Positions 53,728-63,104 are shown, counted from the stretch's first letter. The stretch is 64,000 nucleotides of DNA from Burkholderia cenocepacia (GCF_900446215.1 NZ_UAQZ01000001.1:930001-994000), one strand, 5' to 3'. Numbers and translations: made by a program. The notes: generated by a model not told the origin, from the letters alone.

Positions 53728-55143
53728 ATGAACCTGAACGATCAGATCGCTTCGCTCGCCACGGGCGTCGATCAGCTCCTCCACGATCACCACGCCGCGC
53801 AGCAGGCGGCACGCAGCGCGGAAGCCTTCGCGCGCGCCGCGGCAGCGGAAGCCCGGGCCGCGGCAGAGCGCCACGCCGCGGCGGAAGCCGACGCGCAGGC
53901 CGCCGCGCAGCGCCACACGGCCGCTGCCGCCGATGCCGAAGCCGCGCAGCGGCGCCACGCCGATGCCACCGCCGCCGCCGAAGCGGCCGCCCAACGTCAT
54001 ACGGATGCCGCCGCGCAAGCCGAAGCCGCTTCGCAGCGCCATGCGGAAGCCACCGCGCTGACCGAAGCGCTCGCGCAACGTCACGCGGATGCCGAAGCCG
54101 CGTCGCAGCGTCACGCGGCGGCGATCGCCGAAGCCGAGGCCGCCGCGCAGCGTCATCACGCCGCCGCGACCGAAGCCGAAGCGGCCGCGCAACGTCATGC
54201 CGCGGCGACCGCCGAAGCGGAAGCCGCCGCGAAGCGCCATGCGGAAGCGACCGCCGAAGCCGAAGCAGCCGCGCAGCGCCACATGGCCGCGATTGCCGAG
54301 GCCGAGGCGCTCGCCCAGCGTCACACGCAGGCGCTCGCCGACACGCAGGCCGCCGCCCGGCGTCACGACGAAGCCACCGCGGAGGCGGAAGCCATCACGC
54401 AGCGTCACGCCGAAGCGATCGCCCAGGCCGAAGCCGCCGCGCAACGCCACGCCGAAGCGACCGCCGAAGCCGAAGCCCTCACGCAGCGCCACACCGAAGC
54501 GATCGCTCAGGCCGAAGCCGCCGCGCAGCACCACGCGAAGGCCATCGCCGACGCCGAGGCGCTGGTCGAGGCCGTCGTCAAGGAAGCCGCGACGAACGCG
54601 GTGGCCGCCACGGCGGTGACGGCCGAAGCCGTCGAGCCGGCACCGGCGGATACGCCGGCAGCGGAGCCGGCCGTGCACGCAGTCGCGCCGGTTGCGGCCG
54701 AAGCAGCCGAGGTGCCGACCTCAGCCGCCGACGCCGAAACCGCGATCGTCCCGGCGGCGCAAGCCGGCGCCGCGGGCGAAACCGAAACCGACAGCGACAC
54801 CGTTGCCGCGCCGGCCGACAAGGCGACGCTGCACGTCGCGCGCCCGTCCCAGAACGAACTCACGCTGACCATCAACGGCGAATCGATCACGCTGCATCCG
54901 GAGCAACTGGGCCAGCTGATCGAGGAACTCGCGCACGCACGCGCGTCGATGCAGCCGGAGCCGCCGCCCGGCATTCCGGCCGGCTGGCGTTTCGTGACGA
55001 CGAAGAACCCGATGATGGCCGTGCAGAAGCAGTCGAACGGCGACCGTCTGCTGGTCGCCCGCCACACGGGCTACGGCTGGGTGCCGTTCACGTTCTCGCC
55101 GGACGTCGTGGTCCAGATGTACATGATGCTGACCCAGCGGTAA
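53728..55143 (+). CDS. Long Ala/His periodic coiled-coil protein with conserved C-terminal domain
   Basis: 471 residues. From about 40 to 275 it consists of 14-residue repeats of the form EAAAQRHAEATAEA; His falls at 49, 63, 77, 91, 105, 119, 129, 143 ... 269, that is every 14 residues with one 10-residue step. The repeat is two heptads, so a long helix with a His stripe is expected. An Ala/Glu/Pro linker (about 285-365) follows, then a folded C-terminal domain at about 366-471 (LTLTINGESITLHPEQLGQLIEELAHARASM; GWRFVTTKNPMMAVQKQSNGDRLLVARHTGYGWVPFTFSPDVVVQMYMML). No signal peptide, no recognised family. Flanked by terminators on both sides, so it is probably monocistronic. Confidence 0.85.
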   Translation: MNLNDQIASLATGVDQLLHDHHAAQQAARSAEAFARAAAAEARAAAERHAAAEADAQAAAQRHTAAAADAEAAQRRHADATAAAEAAAQRHTDAAAQAEAASQRHAEATALTEALAQRHADAEAASQRHAAAIAEAEAAAQRHHAAATEAEAAAQRHAAATAEAEAAAKRHAEATAEAEAAAQRHMAAIAEAEALAQRHTQALADTQAAARRHDEATAEAEAITQRHAEAIAQAEAAAQRHAEATAEAEALTQRHTEAIAQAEAAAQHHAKAIADAEALVEAVVKEAATNAVAATAVTAEAVEPAPADTPAAEPAVHAVAPVAAEAAEVPTSAADAETAIVPAAQAGAAGETETDSDTVAAPADKATLHVARPSQNELTLTINGESITLHPEQLGQLIEELAHARASMQPEPPPGIPAGWRFVTTKNPMMAVQKQSNGDRLLVARHTGYGWVPFTFSPDVVVQMYMMLTQR

Positions 55144-55177
55144 GCGCCGGCATCGGTATACGACACGGCAGAAAATA

Positions 55178-55213
55178 AAACAGCCCGACCGGTTCACACC
55201 GATCGGGCTGTTT
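55178..55213. terminator. Bidirectional terminator between the repeat protein and hpnB
   Basis: AAACAGCCCGA / TCGGGCTGTTT with a 14-nt loop; A-run on the left and T-run on the right make it work for both converging genes. Confidence 0.8.
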
Positions 55214-55251
55214 GCTGTCCGGCTGCCGGGAGGCATGCCTCCCGGCCCCGT

Positions 55252-56439
55252 TCAGCGATCCACCGGCGCCTGCACGCGCGCCTTCCACTGGCCGCCCTTG
55301 CCGCGCCAGTAACGCCACGCGGACGCGAACGTCGCACCCACATAGAACAGCGCGACGAGCGGCAGCGCGGGCGCCCACAGCGGCGAGCGCCGGTAGTAGC
55401 GCAGCATCGGCGCATACGCGGCGCACATCGACGCCCACGCGAGCCACGCCGGCCATGCACGCGCGCCGTAGGCGAGCGCGACGACGGGCGGCACCAGATA
55501 GATGATCGTCATCCCGAGCAGCGTGCCGGCCAGCAGCAGCGGCGAATAGTGCAGCTGCGTGAACGCGGTGCGCGCGATCATGTTCCAGATGTCGCGCCAG
55601 CTGTCGTACGGGCGCAGCGACACGCTGCGATCGGCGAGATCGAGCCGGATCGGATGGCGGCCGCTGCCGCGGTGCTTGATCTGCGCGGCGAGGCTGCAGT
55701 CGTCGATCAGCGCGCCGCGAATCGATTCGATGCCGCCCGCTTCTTCCAGCGCCGTGCGCTTCACGAGCATGCAGCCGCCGGCCGCACCGGCCGTCCGGTT
55801 GCGCGGGTTGTTGATCCACGAGAACGGGTACAGCTTCGCGAAGAAGAACACGAACGCCGGAATCAACGCCTTTTCCCAGAACGAGTCGCAGCGCAGCCGC
55901 ACCATCAGCGACACGAGATCGCGACGCTCGGCCTGCGCACGCGTGACGAGCTGCGCGACGGCGTCGGGCGGATGGCCGATGTCGGCATCCGTCAGCAGCA
56001 GGTAGTCGGCCGGCAGGCCGAGCGTCTGCACGGCCGCGATCCCCTGCGACTGCGCCCACACCTTGCCCGACCAACCGGCCGGCAGCGGCTTCGCGGTCAG
56101 CACCGTCAGCCGGTCGGCGCGGTTGATCGCGAGCGCGGCCGCGCGGGCCGCGTCGGCGGTGCCGTCGTCGCTGTGGTCGTCGACGATGATCAGATGGAAT
56201 TCGCCCGGATAGTCCTGCTCGAGCAGCGAAGTCGCCGCGCGAGCGATCACGTCGGCTTCGTTGCGCGCCGGCACCACGGCCACGACGGCCGGCCAGCCCG
56301 CCTCGGCCGCCGCGCCGCGAGCCTCGGGCGGCAGCGGCCGCGCGGGCTGCGCGCGCCAGAAGCCGCCGCGCGCGACGAGCAGCACGATCCAGATCACCAG
56401 CGACAGGCCGGACACCAGGAAAGCAAGCGCCAGCATCAT
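55252..56439 (-). CDS. hpnB: Hopanoid-associated glycosyltransferase HpnB
   Basis: 395 residues. An N-terminal span, then a GT2 domain: VVAVVPARNEADVIARAATSLLEQDYPGEFHLIIVDDHSDDGT (DDH), LLLTDADIGHPPDAV (DAD), GGCMLVKRTALEEAGGIESIRGALIDDCSLAAQIKHRG, and C-terminal spans (PYDSWRDIWNMIARTAFTQL). Matches HpnB of hopanoid clusters. Two ATGs (56439, 56436) possible. Confidence 0.9.
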   Translation of the reverse strand: MMLALAFLVSGLSLVIWIVLLVARGGFWRAQPARPLPPEARGAAAEAGWPAVVAVVPARNEADVIARAATSLLEQDYPGEFHLIIVDDHSDDGTADAARAAALAINRADRLTVLTAKPLPAGWSGKVWAQSQGIAAVQTLGLPADYLLLTDADIGHPPDAVAQLVTRAQAERRDLVSLMVRLRCDSFWEKALIPAFVFFFAKLYPFSWINNPRNRTAGAAGGCMLVKRTALEEAGGIESIRGALIDDCSLAAQIKHRGSGRHPIRLDLADRSVSLRPYDSWRDIWNMIARTAFTQLHYSPLLLAGTLLGMTIIYLVPPVVALAYGARAWPAWLAWASMCAAYAPMLRYYRRSPLWAPALPLVALFYVGATFASAWRYWRGKGGQWKARVQAPVDR

Positions 56440-56841
56440 CGGCCTGCCTCCTGCCGCCCGCCGGCCGGGTAGGAATTAATAGGGGTCAGGAACAAAACGC
56501 CCGAAACCGCACGGGCGGAAGGGCAATACGCGTAAGAATCGACGGTCATCGAATGGCCTTGAAATGAGCGCGACGCCGGGCAGCCGGAGCGGCCGCCCGC
56601 GAAACCGCGTAGTTTACTGGGTTCCGCGCCCGCCAGCGCCGACGCGGCTCTCCCGCAATTGCAACGGTGCCGACACAGCACCAAAGCACGGACGGCCCGA
56701 TAGGGTTAAAATGCGCGATTAATTCGGGGTTCCGGGGCCTGGCCGGCCGGTTCGTTCCTGCCTTCATAACATCAAGCCGGGGCGAGCGAGCGAGTGCCAG
56801 CTCCTCGAACCCCGGCGTCTGTCGTCGGAGTTCGCTCACCT

Positions 56842-57783
56842 ATGCGAGTCATCCTTGCCCAGCCCCGCGGCTTTTGTGCGGGGGTTGTCCGTGCGATCGA
56901 GATCGTCGATCGCGCGCTGCAACAGCACGGTGCGCCGGTCTATGTGCGTCACGAGATCGTGCATAACCGGCATGTCGTCGAAAATCTGCGTAATAAAGGG
57001 GCACGATTCGTTGAGGAGCTCGACGAGGTGCCGCACGGCGCTGTCGCGATCTTCAGCGCGCACGGTGTCGCCCAGACGGTCGAGCGCGACGCGCAGACGC
57101 GCGGGCTCGACGTGCTCGACGCAACCTGCCCGCTCGTCACGAAAGTGCACGTGCAGGGGCGCCAGTACGTCGCGGCGGGCCGCCGGCTGATCCTGATCGG
57201 CCATGCGGGCCACCCGGAAGTCGAGGGCACGATCGGCCAGATTCCGGCCGAGGTGATCCTCGTGCAGAGCGAAGCCGAAGTCGATACGCTGACGCTGCCC
57301 GTCGATACGCCGGTCGCGTACATCACGCAGACCACGCTGTCGGTCGACGACACGCGCGGCATCATCGAAGCGCTGCAGCGCCGGTTCACCGACCTCGTCG
57401 GCCCGGACACGCGCGACATCTGCTATGCCACGCAGAATCGCCAGGCCGCCGTGCGCGAGCTGAGCGAACAGGTTGACGTGCTGCTCGTCGTCGGTGCGAC
57501 GAACAGCTCGAACTCGAACCGCCTGCGCGAGATCGGCACCGAAAGCGGTGTGCCGAGCTATCTCGTCGCCGACGGCTCGGAAGTGAAGGCCGAATGGTTC
57601 GCGGGCGTGCAGACGGTCGGCCTGACCGCCGGCGCGTCGGCGCCCGAAGAGATGGTCGAGGATGTAATCAGCGCGCTGCGCGCGCTGGGGCCCGTCGATG
57701 TCGCGACGATGGCGGGCCGTGAAGAAAAAGTCGAATTCAAGTTGCCGGCGAAGCTCACGCAAGCTGTCGCCCGCGAAGTTTAA
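56842..57783 (+). CDS. ispH: 4-hydroxy-3-methylbut-2-enyl diphosphate reductase IspH
   Basis: 313 residues. The three iron-sulphur cysteines are at 12 (PRGFCAG), 96 ([11 protein letters not shown]) and 194 ([11 protein letters not shown]), and the catalytic Glu lies in [10 protein letters not shown]. Last step of the non-mevalonate isoprenoid pathway, making IPP and DMAPP for squalene/hopanoids. A GTG frame from 56794 exists, but ATG 56842 begins the family. It lies 12 bp upstream of hpnH in one unit. Confidence 0.94.
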   Translation: MRVILAQPRGFCAGVVRAIEIVDRALQQHGAPVYVRHEIVHNRHVVENLRNKGARFVEELDEVPHGAVAIFSAHGVAQTVERDAQTRGLDVLDATCPLVTKVHVQGRQYVAAGRRLILIGHAGHPEVEGTIGQIPAEVILVQSEAEVDTLTLPVDTPVAYITQTTLSVDDTRGIIEALQRRFTDLVGPDTRDICYATQNRQAAVRELSEQVDVLLVVGATNSSNSNRLREIGTESGVPSYLVADGSEVKAEWFAGVQTVGLTAGASAPEEMVEDVISALRALGPVDVATMAGREEKVEFKLPAKLTQAVAREV

Positions 57784-57795
57784 GGAGGACATCCC

Positions 57796-58956
57796 TTGTC
57801 TATTCCGCTGCTCCAGCAAGTCCGTGTCGGCGCCTACATCGTGCGCCAGCACCTGTCCGGCAACAAACGCTATCCGCTCGCGCTGATGCTCGAGCCGCTG
57901 TTCCGCTGCAACCTCGCGTGCAACGGCTGCGGCAAGATCGATTATCCGGATCCGATCCTGAACCAGCGCCTGTCCGTCGAGGAATGCCTGCAGGCCGTCG
58001 ACGAGTGCGGCGCGCCCGTCGTGTCGATCGCCGGCGGCGAGCCGCTGCTCCACAAGGAAATGCCGGAAATCGTCAAGGGCATCATGAAGCGCAAGAAGTT
58101 CGTGTACCTGTGCACGAACGCGCTCTTGATGGAAAAGAAGATGGACGACTACCAGCCGAGCCCGTATTTCGTCTGGTCGGTCCACCTCGACGGCGACAAG
58201 GACATGCACGACCATTCCGTGTCGCAGGAAGGCGTGTACGACAAGGCGGTCGCGGCGATCAAGGAAGCGAAGCGCCGCGGCTTCCGCGTGAACATCAACT
58301 GCACGCTGTTCAACGATGCGATCCCCGAGCGCGTCGCGAAGTTCTTCGACACGCTGGGCCCGATCGGCGTCGACGGCATCACCGTGTCGCCGGGCTACGC
58401 GTACGAGCGCGCGCCGGATCAGCAGCACTTCCTGAACCGCGACAAGACGAAGAACCTGTTCCGCGAAATCCTGAAGCGCGGCGAAGGCGGCAAGCGCTGG
58501 TCGTTCAGCCAGTCGTCGCTGTTCCTCGACTTCCTGGCCGGCAACCAGACGTACAAGTGCACGCCGTGGGGCAATCCGGCGCGTACGGTGTTCGGCTGGC
58601 AGAAGCCGTGCTACCTGGTCGGCGAAGGTTACGTGAAGACCTTCAAGGAACTGATGGAAACGACGGAGTGGGACAACTACGGCGTCGGCAACTACGAGAA
58701 GTGCGCGGACTGCATGGTCCACTGCGGCTTCGAGGCGACGGCCGTGATGGACACGATCTCGAACCCGCTGAAGGCGCTGCGCGTGAGCCGCAAGGGCATC
58801 AAGACCGACGGCCCGTTCGCACCGGACATCTCGATCGCGAAGCAGCGTCCGGCCGAGTACGTGTTCTCGCGCCACGTCGAGATCAAGCTCGAGGAAATCC
58901 AGCGCGCCGGCAAGGGCAAGCTGCAGAAGCCGGCGAAGTCGGCAACGGCCGCTTAA
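57796..58956 (+). CDS. hpnH: Adenosylhopane synthase HpnH (radical SAM)
   Basis: 386 residues. Radical-SAM cluster FRCNLACNGC (Cys 38, 42, 45: CX3CX2C), VVSIAGGEPLLHKEM, and further Cys in KCADCMVHCGFEA. HpnH adds 5'-deoxyadenosine to diploptene, the first step to extended hopanoids. Start is TTG 57796 after a strong AAGGAGG. A strong terminator follows at 59008-59047. Confidence 0.94.
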   Translation: MSIPLLQQVRVGAYIVRQHLSGNKRYPLALMLEPLFRCNLACNGCGKIDYPDPILNQRLSVEECLQAVDECGAPVVSIAGGEPLLHKEMPEIVKGIMKRKKFVYLCTNALLMEKKMDDYQPSPYFVWSVHLDGDKDMHDHSVSQEGVYDKAVAAIKEAKRRGFRVNINCTLFNDAIPERVAKFFDTLGPIGVDGITVSPGYAYERAPDQQHFLNRDKTKNLFREILKRGEGGKRWSFSQSSLFLDFLAGNQTYKCTPWGNPARTVFGWQKPCYLVGEGYVKTFKELMETTEWDNYGVGNYEKCADCMVHCGFEATAVMDTISNPLKALRVSRKGIKTDGPFAPDISIAKQRPAEYVFSRHVEIKLEEIQRAGKGKLQKPAKSATAA

Positions 58957-59007
58957 GTCGCGCGTTGCGCCGCGAGAAGGTTCGCGCCTTCGCAGCGGCT
59001 GGAATCG

Positions 59008-59047
59008 AAAAAGCGCCACGGAGTTCATTCGCTCCGTGGCGCTTTTT
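59008..59047. terminator. Intrinsic terminator after hpnH
   Basis: AAAAAGCGCCACGGAG / CTCCGTGGCGCTTTTT with an 8-nt loop; perfect 16-bp arms including the A/T flanks, thus active in both directions. Confidence 0.88.
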
Positions 59048-59113
59048 GTTTTGACGGACGCCGTGTGACGCGCAGCGCTTGCGCGCCTGCGTGCGAGGCC
59101 GAGCGTCGGTTGC

Positions 59114-59374
59114 CTAGCTGCGCGACTCCGCCGCGGCGATCAGTTGCCAGGCGGTCGGGCCCGGATCGAGCAGCGGGTCGGACGGCGGATCGAGATCGTG
59201 CGGATGCGCTTCCTCGGACGGCAACGTCTGCGCTTTCGCAATGCCGATTTCGTCGCCGCATACGGTGCATCGATAGATGCCCGCCACCGTCACCTTGCTG
59301 CCCGGCGGCAGATTCTCGCTGAATGCGCGGCCACTTCCGCACGTGAAGTAGCCGCCGCTCCTGTATAGCGCCAT
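59114..59374 (-). CDS. Small zinc-ribbon-like protein
   Basis: 86 residues. Two short motifs resemble a rubredoxin-like knuckle: YFTCGSGRAF and IYRCTVCGDEIGIAKAQTLPSEEAHPHDL (CxxC plus His). Probably a metal-binding small protein of unknown role. ATG 59374 follows a strong AGGAGG; the frame above it is shadow. Confidence 0.7.
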   Translation of the reverse strand: MALYRSGGYFTCGSGRAFSENLPPGSKVTVAGIYRCTVCGDEIGIAKAQTLPSEEAHPHDLDPPSDPLLDPGPTAWQLIAAAESRS

Positions 59375-59540
59375 CGCTCCTCCTGACCGAAACGAATGCG
59401 TTCGCGCCGACACGCATGCTCGTCGCAAACGCGAGGATGGATCGTCGTCCGGACACGCCGGGTTCCAGTCATGGCATTAGACGGCGCGCGGCCGCGCGAT
59501 GGAATCGGACGCGTATGAAACACGGCCCGTGGGCAGCCAC

Positions 59541-60020
59541 TCAATGCAGAACGGCCGGCTCCCGCATCTTCGCCGCGGCCTGCGCGACGAGCCCCGGCTG
59601 TTCGGCAGAGGCGAACGTGCAGACATGACGCCACAGCTCGGCCAGCCGATGCCGCGTGAGCGTCGCGACGCACGCGTCGTTCGCGGCGAGCACGCGTTCG
59701 AGTACCGCGCATTCGTCGTCGTGCAGCGTCCATGCCCCGCTTTGCGCGGCGCGCGCCACGCTCGCGTCCAGCACGCGCTCCGCGTCGACGCACAGGTCGA
59801 TGGTCGCGTCGGGAGAGACCGCATCGTCGAGCGCGAGGAACACCAGATACACGCTCGTGCGCAGCCGCATCAGCAGCGTTTCGCTCCCGTGCTCGCCGCG
59901 CAGCGCGACCAGCGCCATATGGCATTTCAGCGAGATGTCGCGGGCATGCGCGGGCGGCAGCGGCAGCAGCCATTCGCGCGTCAATGGCGGATGGCGACGA
60001 CCTTTTCGGGCAGCCTTCAT
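59541..60020 (-). CDS. Hypothetical helical protein
   Basis: 159 residues, no family recognised. LKCHMALVALRGEHGSETLLMRLRTSVYLVFLALDDAVSPDATIDLCVDAERVL and later LAANDACVATLTRHRLAELWRHV suggest an all-helical fold. ATG 60020 overlaps the TGA of a 70-residue frame upstream (60017-60229), with GGGGGCGAATC before it. Confidence 0.65.
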   Translation of the reverse strand: MKAARKGRRHPPLTREWLLPLPPAHARDISLKCHMALVALRGEHGSETLLMRLRTSVYLVFLALDDAVSPDATIDLCVDAERVLDASVARAAQSGAWTLHDDECAVLERVLAANDACVATLTRHRLAELWRHVCTFASAEQPGLVAQAAAKMREPAVLH

Positions 60021-60229
60021 GATTCGCCCCCGCTCGCGGACACGTCGCCCTTCGCCGATCCCGGCCACGCGCCACGGCACACGACGGCGCCGCGGCCCGC
60101 GTCGCGCAGGGTGTTCGCCCGGCGTCGCATGCCGTGCACATCGGCGCGCCGTCGCGTCGAACCCGCTTCCGGCAGCCTGCGTATCGCCGACACACGCCAC
60201 ACGCCGGACAATCGGTTGGGGCATGCCAT
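60017..60229 (-). CDS. Small hypothetical protein, overlapping the next start
   Basis: 70 residues, Arg/Gly-rich. ATG 60229 has AGGAGACGATC upstream, and its TGA overlaps the ATG of the next gene (ATGA). The good ribosome-binding site and coupling favour translation; composition is weak support, and it could be only a leader for coupling. Confidence 0.4.
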   Translation of the reverse strand: MACPNRLSGVWRVSAIRRLPEAGSTRRRADVHGMRRRANTLRDAGRGAVVCRGAWPGSAKGDVSASGGES

Positions 60230-60243
60230 GATCGTCTCCTGCA

Positions 60244-60621
60244 TCAAAACGTGTTCTCGCCCTTCAGGTAGTACGCGGTTTTCACGAAGAACGCCTTCAC
60301 CGGATGGCCGGTCTGCGCGTCGCGGGCCGCCCGCGCTTCCATCGCGGCCTTCTCGTCGCGCCACCGGTCGGGCATCGGGTTGTTCACGCGCGCGAGGGCG
60401 CGCTGCATCGCGAGCGGATAGTTCTGGTTGCCGGCCGTCGTCGCGCGATAGCCCGCGCGCGTCATCTGCATCAACTGCACATCGGTCTCGGCACGCGCCG
60501 CCGACCAGGTCAACGGCGCGGCATGCGGGGTGTCGCCAGCGCCGATCGACTGCGCAAAACCGACGGCAGGCAGCGCAACCAGTGCGCAGGAAAGAACAGC
60601 AACGGGAACGAGGGATCGCAT
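60244..60621 (-). CDS. DUF4148-like exported protein
   Basis: 125 residues: signal peptide (RSLVPVAVLSCALVALPAVGFAQ), then AETDVQLMQMTRAGYRATTAGNQNYPLAMQRALARV, similar to the DUF4148 core (tRAGY...YP..iq.A.arv). ATG 60621 follows GGAGGCCATT. Function unknown. Confidence 0.75.
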   Translation of the reverse strand: MRSLVPVAVLSCALVALPAVGFAQSIGAGDTPHAAPLTWSAARAETDVQLMQMTRAGYRATTAGNQNYPLAMQRALARVNNPMPDRWRDEKAAMEARAARDAQTGHPVKAFFVKTAYYLKGENTF

Positions 60622-61110
60622 AATGGCCTCCAGATGGTTGTCTCCGCATCGATCCATCATCGATGCGTTGAAATCATCGTATGTCGGGCCGCATCCCGCT
60701 TGAATAGCCGAATCCGCAATTGTTATTTTCAGGTGCGGCATTCGGCGTGCGCACCGCGTCATTCGCGAATCCCGCCGGCATGGAATTTCTTTATTTCATT
60801 CAATGACCTGATCGGATTTTTACCGACGATCCGGTGGGGCGCTCACGCCGCTCTTTCAATTTTCGAAATGACGTGTTGCCGGTGCGATGCCGGCCAGCGC
60901 GCCTGCCCGCAAGGCTCCGGCGTGATATCGCGCACGCGGATCGCGCCGAAACGATTTCAGCGGATCGGCCGATTCTCCTGATGCAGGACAAATCATCCGC
61001 ATCGACTTGCCGGATCGAGACACGACGCAAGCGGCGAGGACGCGCGATAATCACGCATCGGTCGTTTCGCACGGCATCTCACGCATTCCCCTTTTCAATC
61101 GAGTCCCTCC
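60622..61110. other. 489-bp divergent intergenic region
   Basis: No gene. The part 60660-60880 is markedly AT-rich for this genome. A perfect dyad GCATCGAT-N5-ATCGATGC lies at 60646-60666, inside the leader of the DUF4148-like gene. Confidence 0.5.
60646..60666. promoter_or_regulatory. 8-bp dyad in the DUF4148-like gene leader
   Basis: GCATCGAT-CCATC-ATCGATGC, perfect arms, 25-45 bp upstream of the ATG at 60621. Operator or small leader hairpin; the binding protein is unknown. Confidence 0.35.
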
Positions 61111-61464
61111 ATGGCTGCCCTCGACATTACCGCCATCGACAGCTGGCACGCGCACGTCTATTTCGATGCGGCGAGCCGCGACGCGGCCTGGGCGTTTCGC
61201 CAGGTCGTCGACGCGCGGTTCGGCGCGGTCATCGAACTCGGCCGCTTTCACGAACGCCTCGTCGGCCCGCATCCGGCCTGGTCGTACCAGATCGCGTTCG
61301 ACGCCACCCGATTCGACGACATCGTGCCGTGGCTCGTGCTGAACCACGGCGCGCTCGACATCTTCCTGCATCCGAATACGCACGACGAACTGCGCGACCA
61401 TCGCGATTGCGCGGTGTGGATCGGCAAGTCGTATGCGCTCAATCTCGACGCGCTGGCCGGCTGA
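61111..61464 (+). CDS. DOPA 4,5-dioxygenase-family protein
   Basis: 117 residues. SWHAHVYFDAASRDAAW, GRFHERLVGPHPAWSYQIAF and LNHGALDIFLHPNTHDELRDHRDCAVWIGKSYALN are the family blocks, with metal-binding histidines HAH and HP/DH. The fungal and plant members cleave DOPA; bacterial members are mostly uncharacterised. Single gene. Confidence 0.85.
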   Translation: MAALDITAIDSWHAHVYFDAASRDAAWAFRQVVDARFGAVIELGRFHERLVGPHPAWSYQIAFDATRFDDIVPWLVLNHGALDIFLHPNTHDELRDHRDCAVWIGKSYALNLDALAG

Positions 61465-61582
61465 GGGCCGACGTCCGACCGCGTTCGCCGCGGCGCGGCA
61501 TCCACGTTTCGGGGCGACGTGAAACGTCTCGCGACGGTACGCCCGTACAGTGGTTTCCGTGATCGACTTCCGGAATTCCGCC

Positions 61583-62008
61583 ATGACACCCGCAGACACC
61601 GATGCCGACGCCCGGCGCATCCATGAAGACTGGCACGCCGCCGTCATCGCCCGCGACCTCGACGCGCTGATGTCGCTGTATGCCGACGACGCGGTGCTCG
61701 AAACCCCGCTCGTCGTCGCCACGCTGCCCGCGCACGGCTCCGGCGTGCTGCACGGCAAGGCCGCGATCGGCGCATTCTTCGCGGCCGGCCTGCGCAATCC
61801 GGACAACCCGCTCGGGCGCTGGTACCGGACCGGGCTGTTCTTCTCGAATGGCCGTCAGCTCGTCTGGGAATACCCGCGCGCAACGCCGGACGGCGATCAG
61901 GTGGATCTCGTCGAAGTGATGGATCTGCGCGACGGGCTGATCGCGCATCATCGCGTGTACTGGGGATGGGTCGGGTTCAGCGCGCTGCGCGGCGCCGCGC
62001 GTCGGTAG
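61583..62008 (+). CDS. NTF2-like (SnoaL/ketosteroid isomerase fold) protein
   Basis: 141 residues. ARRIHEDWHAAVIARDLDALMSLYADDAVLETPLV is the standard NTF2-like start, with LHGKAAIGAFFAAGL and VIDLVEVMDL-type strands after it. Members are enzymes or binding proteins; the substrate is unknown. ATG 61583 is chosen over a GTG at 61550. Confidence 0.8.
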   Translation: MTPADTDADARRIHEDWHAAVIARDLDALMSLYADDAVLETPLVVATLPAHGSGVLHGKAAIGAFFAAGLRNPDNPLGRWYRTGLFFSNGRQLVWEYPRATPDGDQVDLVEVMDLRDGLIAHHRVYWGWVGFSALRGAARR

Positions 62009-62068
62009 CGCCTTACTCCGGCCGACGCGCCACGCACGCGGCGTCACCCGCTCGACGCCCCGTGCCGC

Positions 62069-62689
62069 TCACGCGACATACATCGCGACACTGACGAACT
62101 GGCACAGGCTGCCGGCCAGCACGAAAAGGTGCCAGATGCCGTGGCCGTGGCGAATGCGTTCGTCGTTGATGAAGAAGTAGATCCCCGCGCTGTAGATCAA
62201 GCCGCCGGCCACGAGCCATGTGGTGCCGATCGGCGGCAGCGCATGGATCAGCGGACGCACGGCGACAAGCGCGAGCCAGCCCATCAGCACGTACAGGATC
62301 ATCGACAGCAGGCGCGTGCGGCGCCCGAGCGTCAGTTCCTGCACGATGCCGAACACGGCGAGCCCCCAGCTCACGCCGAACAGCGACCAGCCCCACGGGC
62401 CGCGCAGCGTGACCAGCGTGAACGGCGTGTAGCTGCCGGCGATCAGCAGGTAGATCGCCGAATGGTCGCATTTCTGCAGGATCGCCTTCAGGCGCGGGTT
62501 GCGCACGCTGTGATACGCGGTCGAGATCGCGTAGAGCAGGATCAGCATCGCGCCGTACACGCTGAAGCTCACCACCTTGTACGGGTCGCCTTCGAGCGCG
62601 CCCATCGTCACGAGCGCGACGAGGCCGGCCACCGACAGCACCGCGCCGACGAGATGGGAAATGCTGTTGAAACGCTCACCGGCATGCAC
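62069..62689 (-). CDS. Hemolysin III family membrane protein (YqfA-like)
   Basis: 206 residues, seven spans. GERFNSISHLVGAVLSVAGLVALV, AISTAYHSVRNPRLKAILQKCDHSAIYLLIAGSYTPFTL and GGLIYSAGIYFFINDERIRHGHGIWHLFVLAGSLCQF carry the family's Ser, Asp and His metal-site residues. Start is GTG 62689, fixed by AGGAG 8 nt upstream. The role in lysis is unproven for most members. Confidence 0.88.
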   Translation of the reverse strand: MHAGERFNSISHLVGAVLSVAGLVALVTMGALEGDPYKVVSFSVYGAMLILLYAISTAYHSVRNPRLKAILQKCDHSAIYLLIAGSYTPFTLVTLRGPWGWSLFGVSWGLAVFGIVQELTLGRRTRLLSMILYVLMGWLALVAVRPLIHALPPIGTTWLVAGGLIYSAGIYFFINDERIRHGHGIWHLFVLAGSLCQFVSVAMYVA

Positions 62690-62821
62690 GACGTGTTCTC
62701 CTGCGGGGCCATCGGGAAAAGAGGGAGCCCTATGATACCGGCGGCCGGATATCGCCGTGCTGCGCCCGGGCAAACGGCTGGCGCGCGCCGTGCGAGGCGC
62801 GCCGCCGGCCCGCCAAAGAAA

Positions 62822-62849
62822 AAGCGCCGCGACATTCGTCGCGGCGCTT
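62822..62849 (-). terminator. Terminator of the cstA-ybdD unit
   Basis: AAGCGCCGCGAC-ATTC-GTCGCGGCGCTT, perfect 12-bp stem; on the minus strand it is followed by TTTCTTT. 48 bp after the YbdD stop. Confidence 0.78.
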
Positions 62850-62897
62850 CCCTTTCGATCACCGAACCGATTCGTCAGGTGATTGCAACGGCCCGGT

Positions 62898-63104
62898 TCA
62901 GCAACACTTCCCGGCACCCGACCCGTAGCGCGCATTCTGACGCTCGCGGAAGAATTCCTCGTACGTCATCGGCTCGCGGTCCGGATGGGTTTCGCGCATG
63001 TGCGCGACGTAGGTATCGTAGTCGGGCAGGCCGACCATCAGCCGCAACGCCTGCCCGAGGTAACGCCCCGCGCTGCGCAGGTCGCTGCCAAGATCGCTGA
63101 ACAT
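62898..63104 (-). CDS. YbdD/YjiX family small protein
   Basis: 68 residues. [40 protein letters not shown] and the terminal KCC match YbdD/YjiX, regularly encoded right after CstA/BtsT and thought to support these pyruvate/peptide carriers. It lies 12 bp after cstA. Confidence 0.92.
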   Translation of the reverse strand: MFSDLGSDLRSAGRYLGQALRLMVGLPDYDTYVAHMRETHPDREPMTYEEFFRERQNARYGSGAGKCC

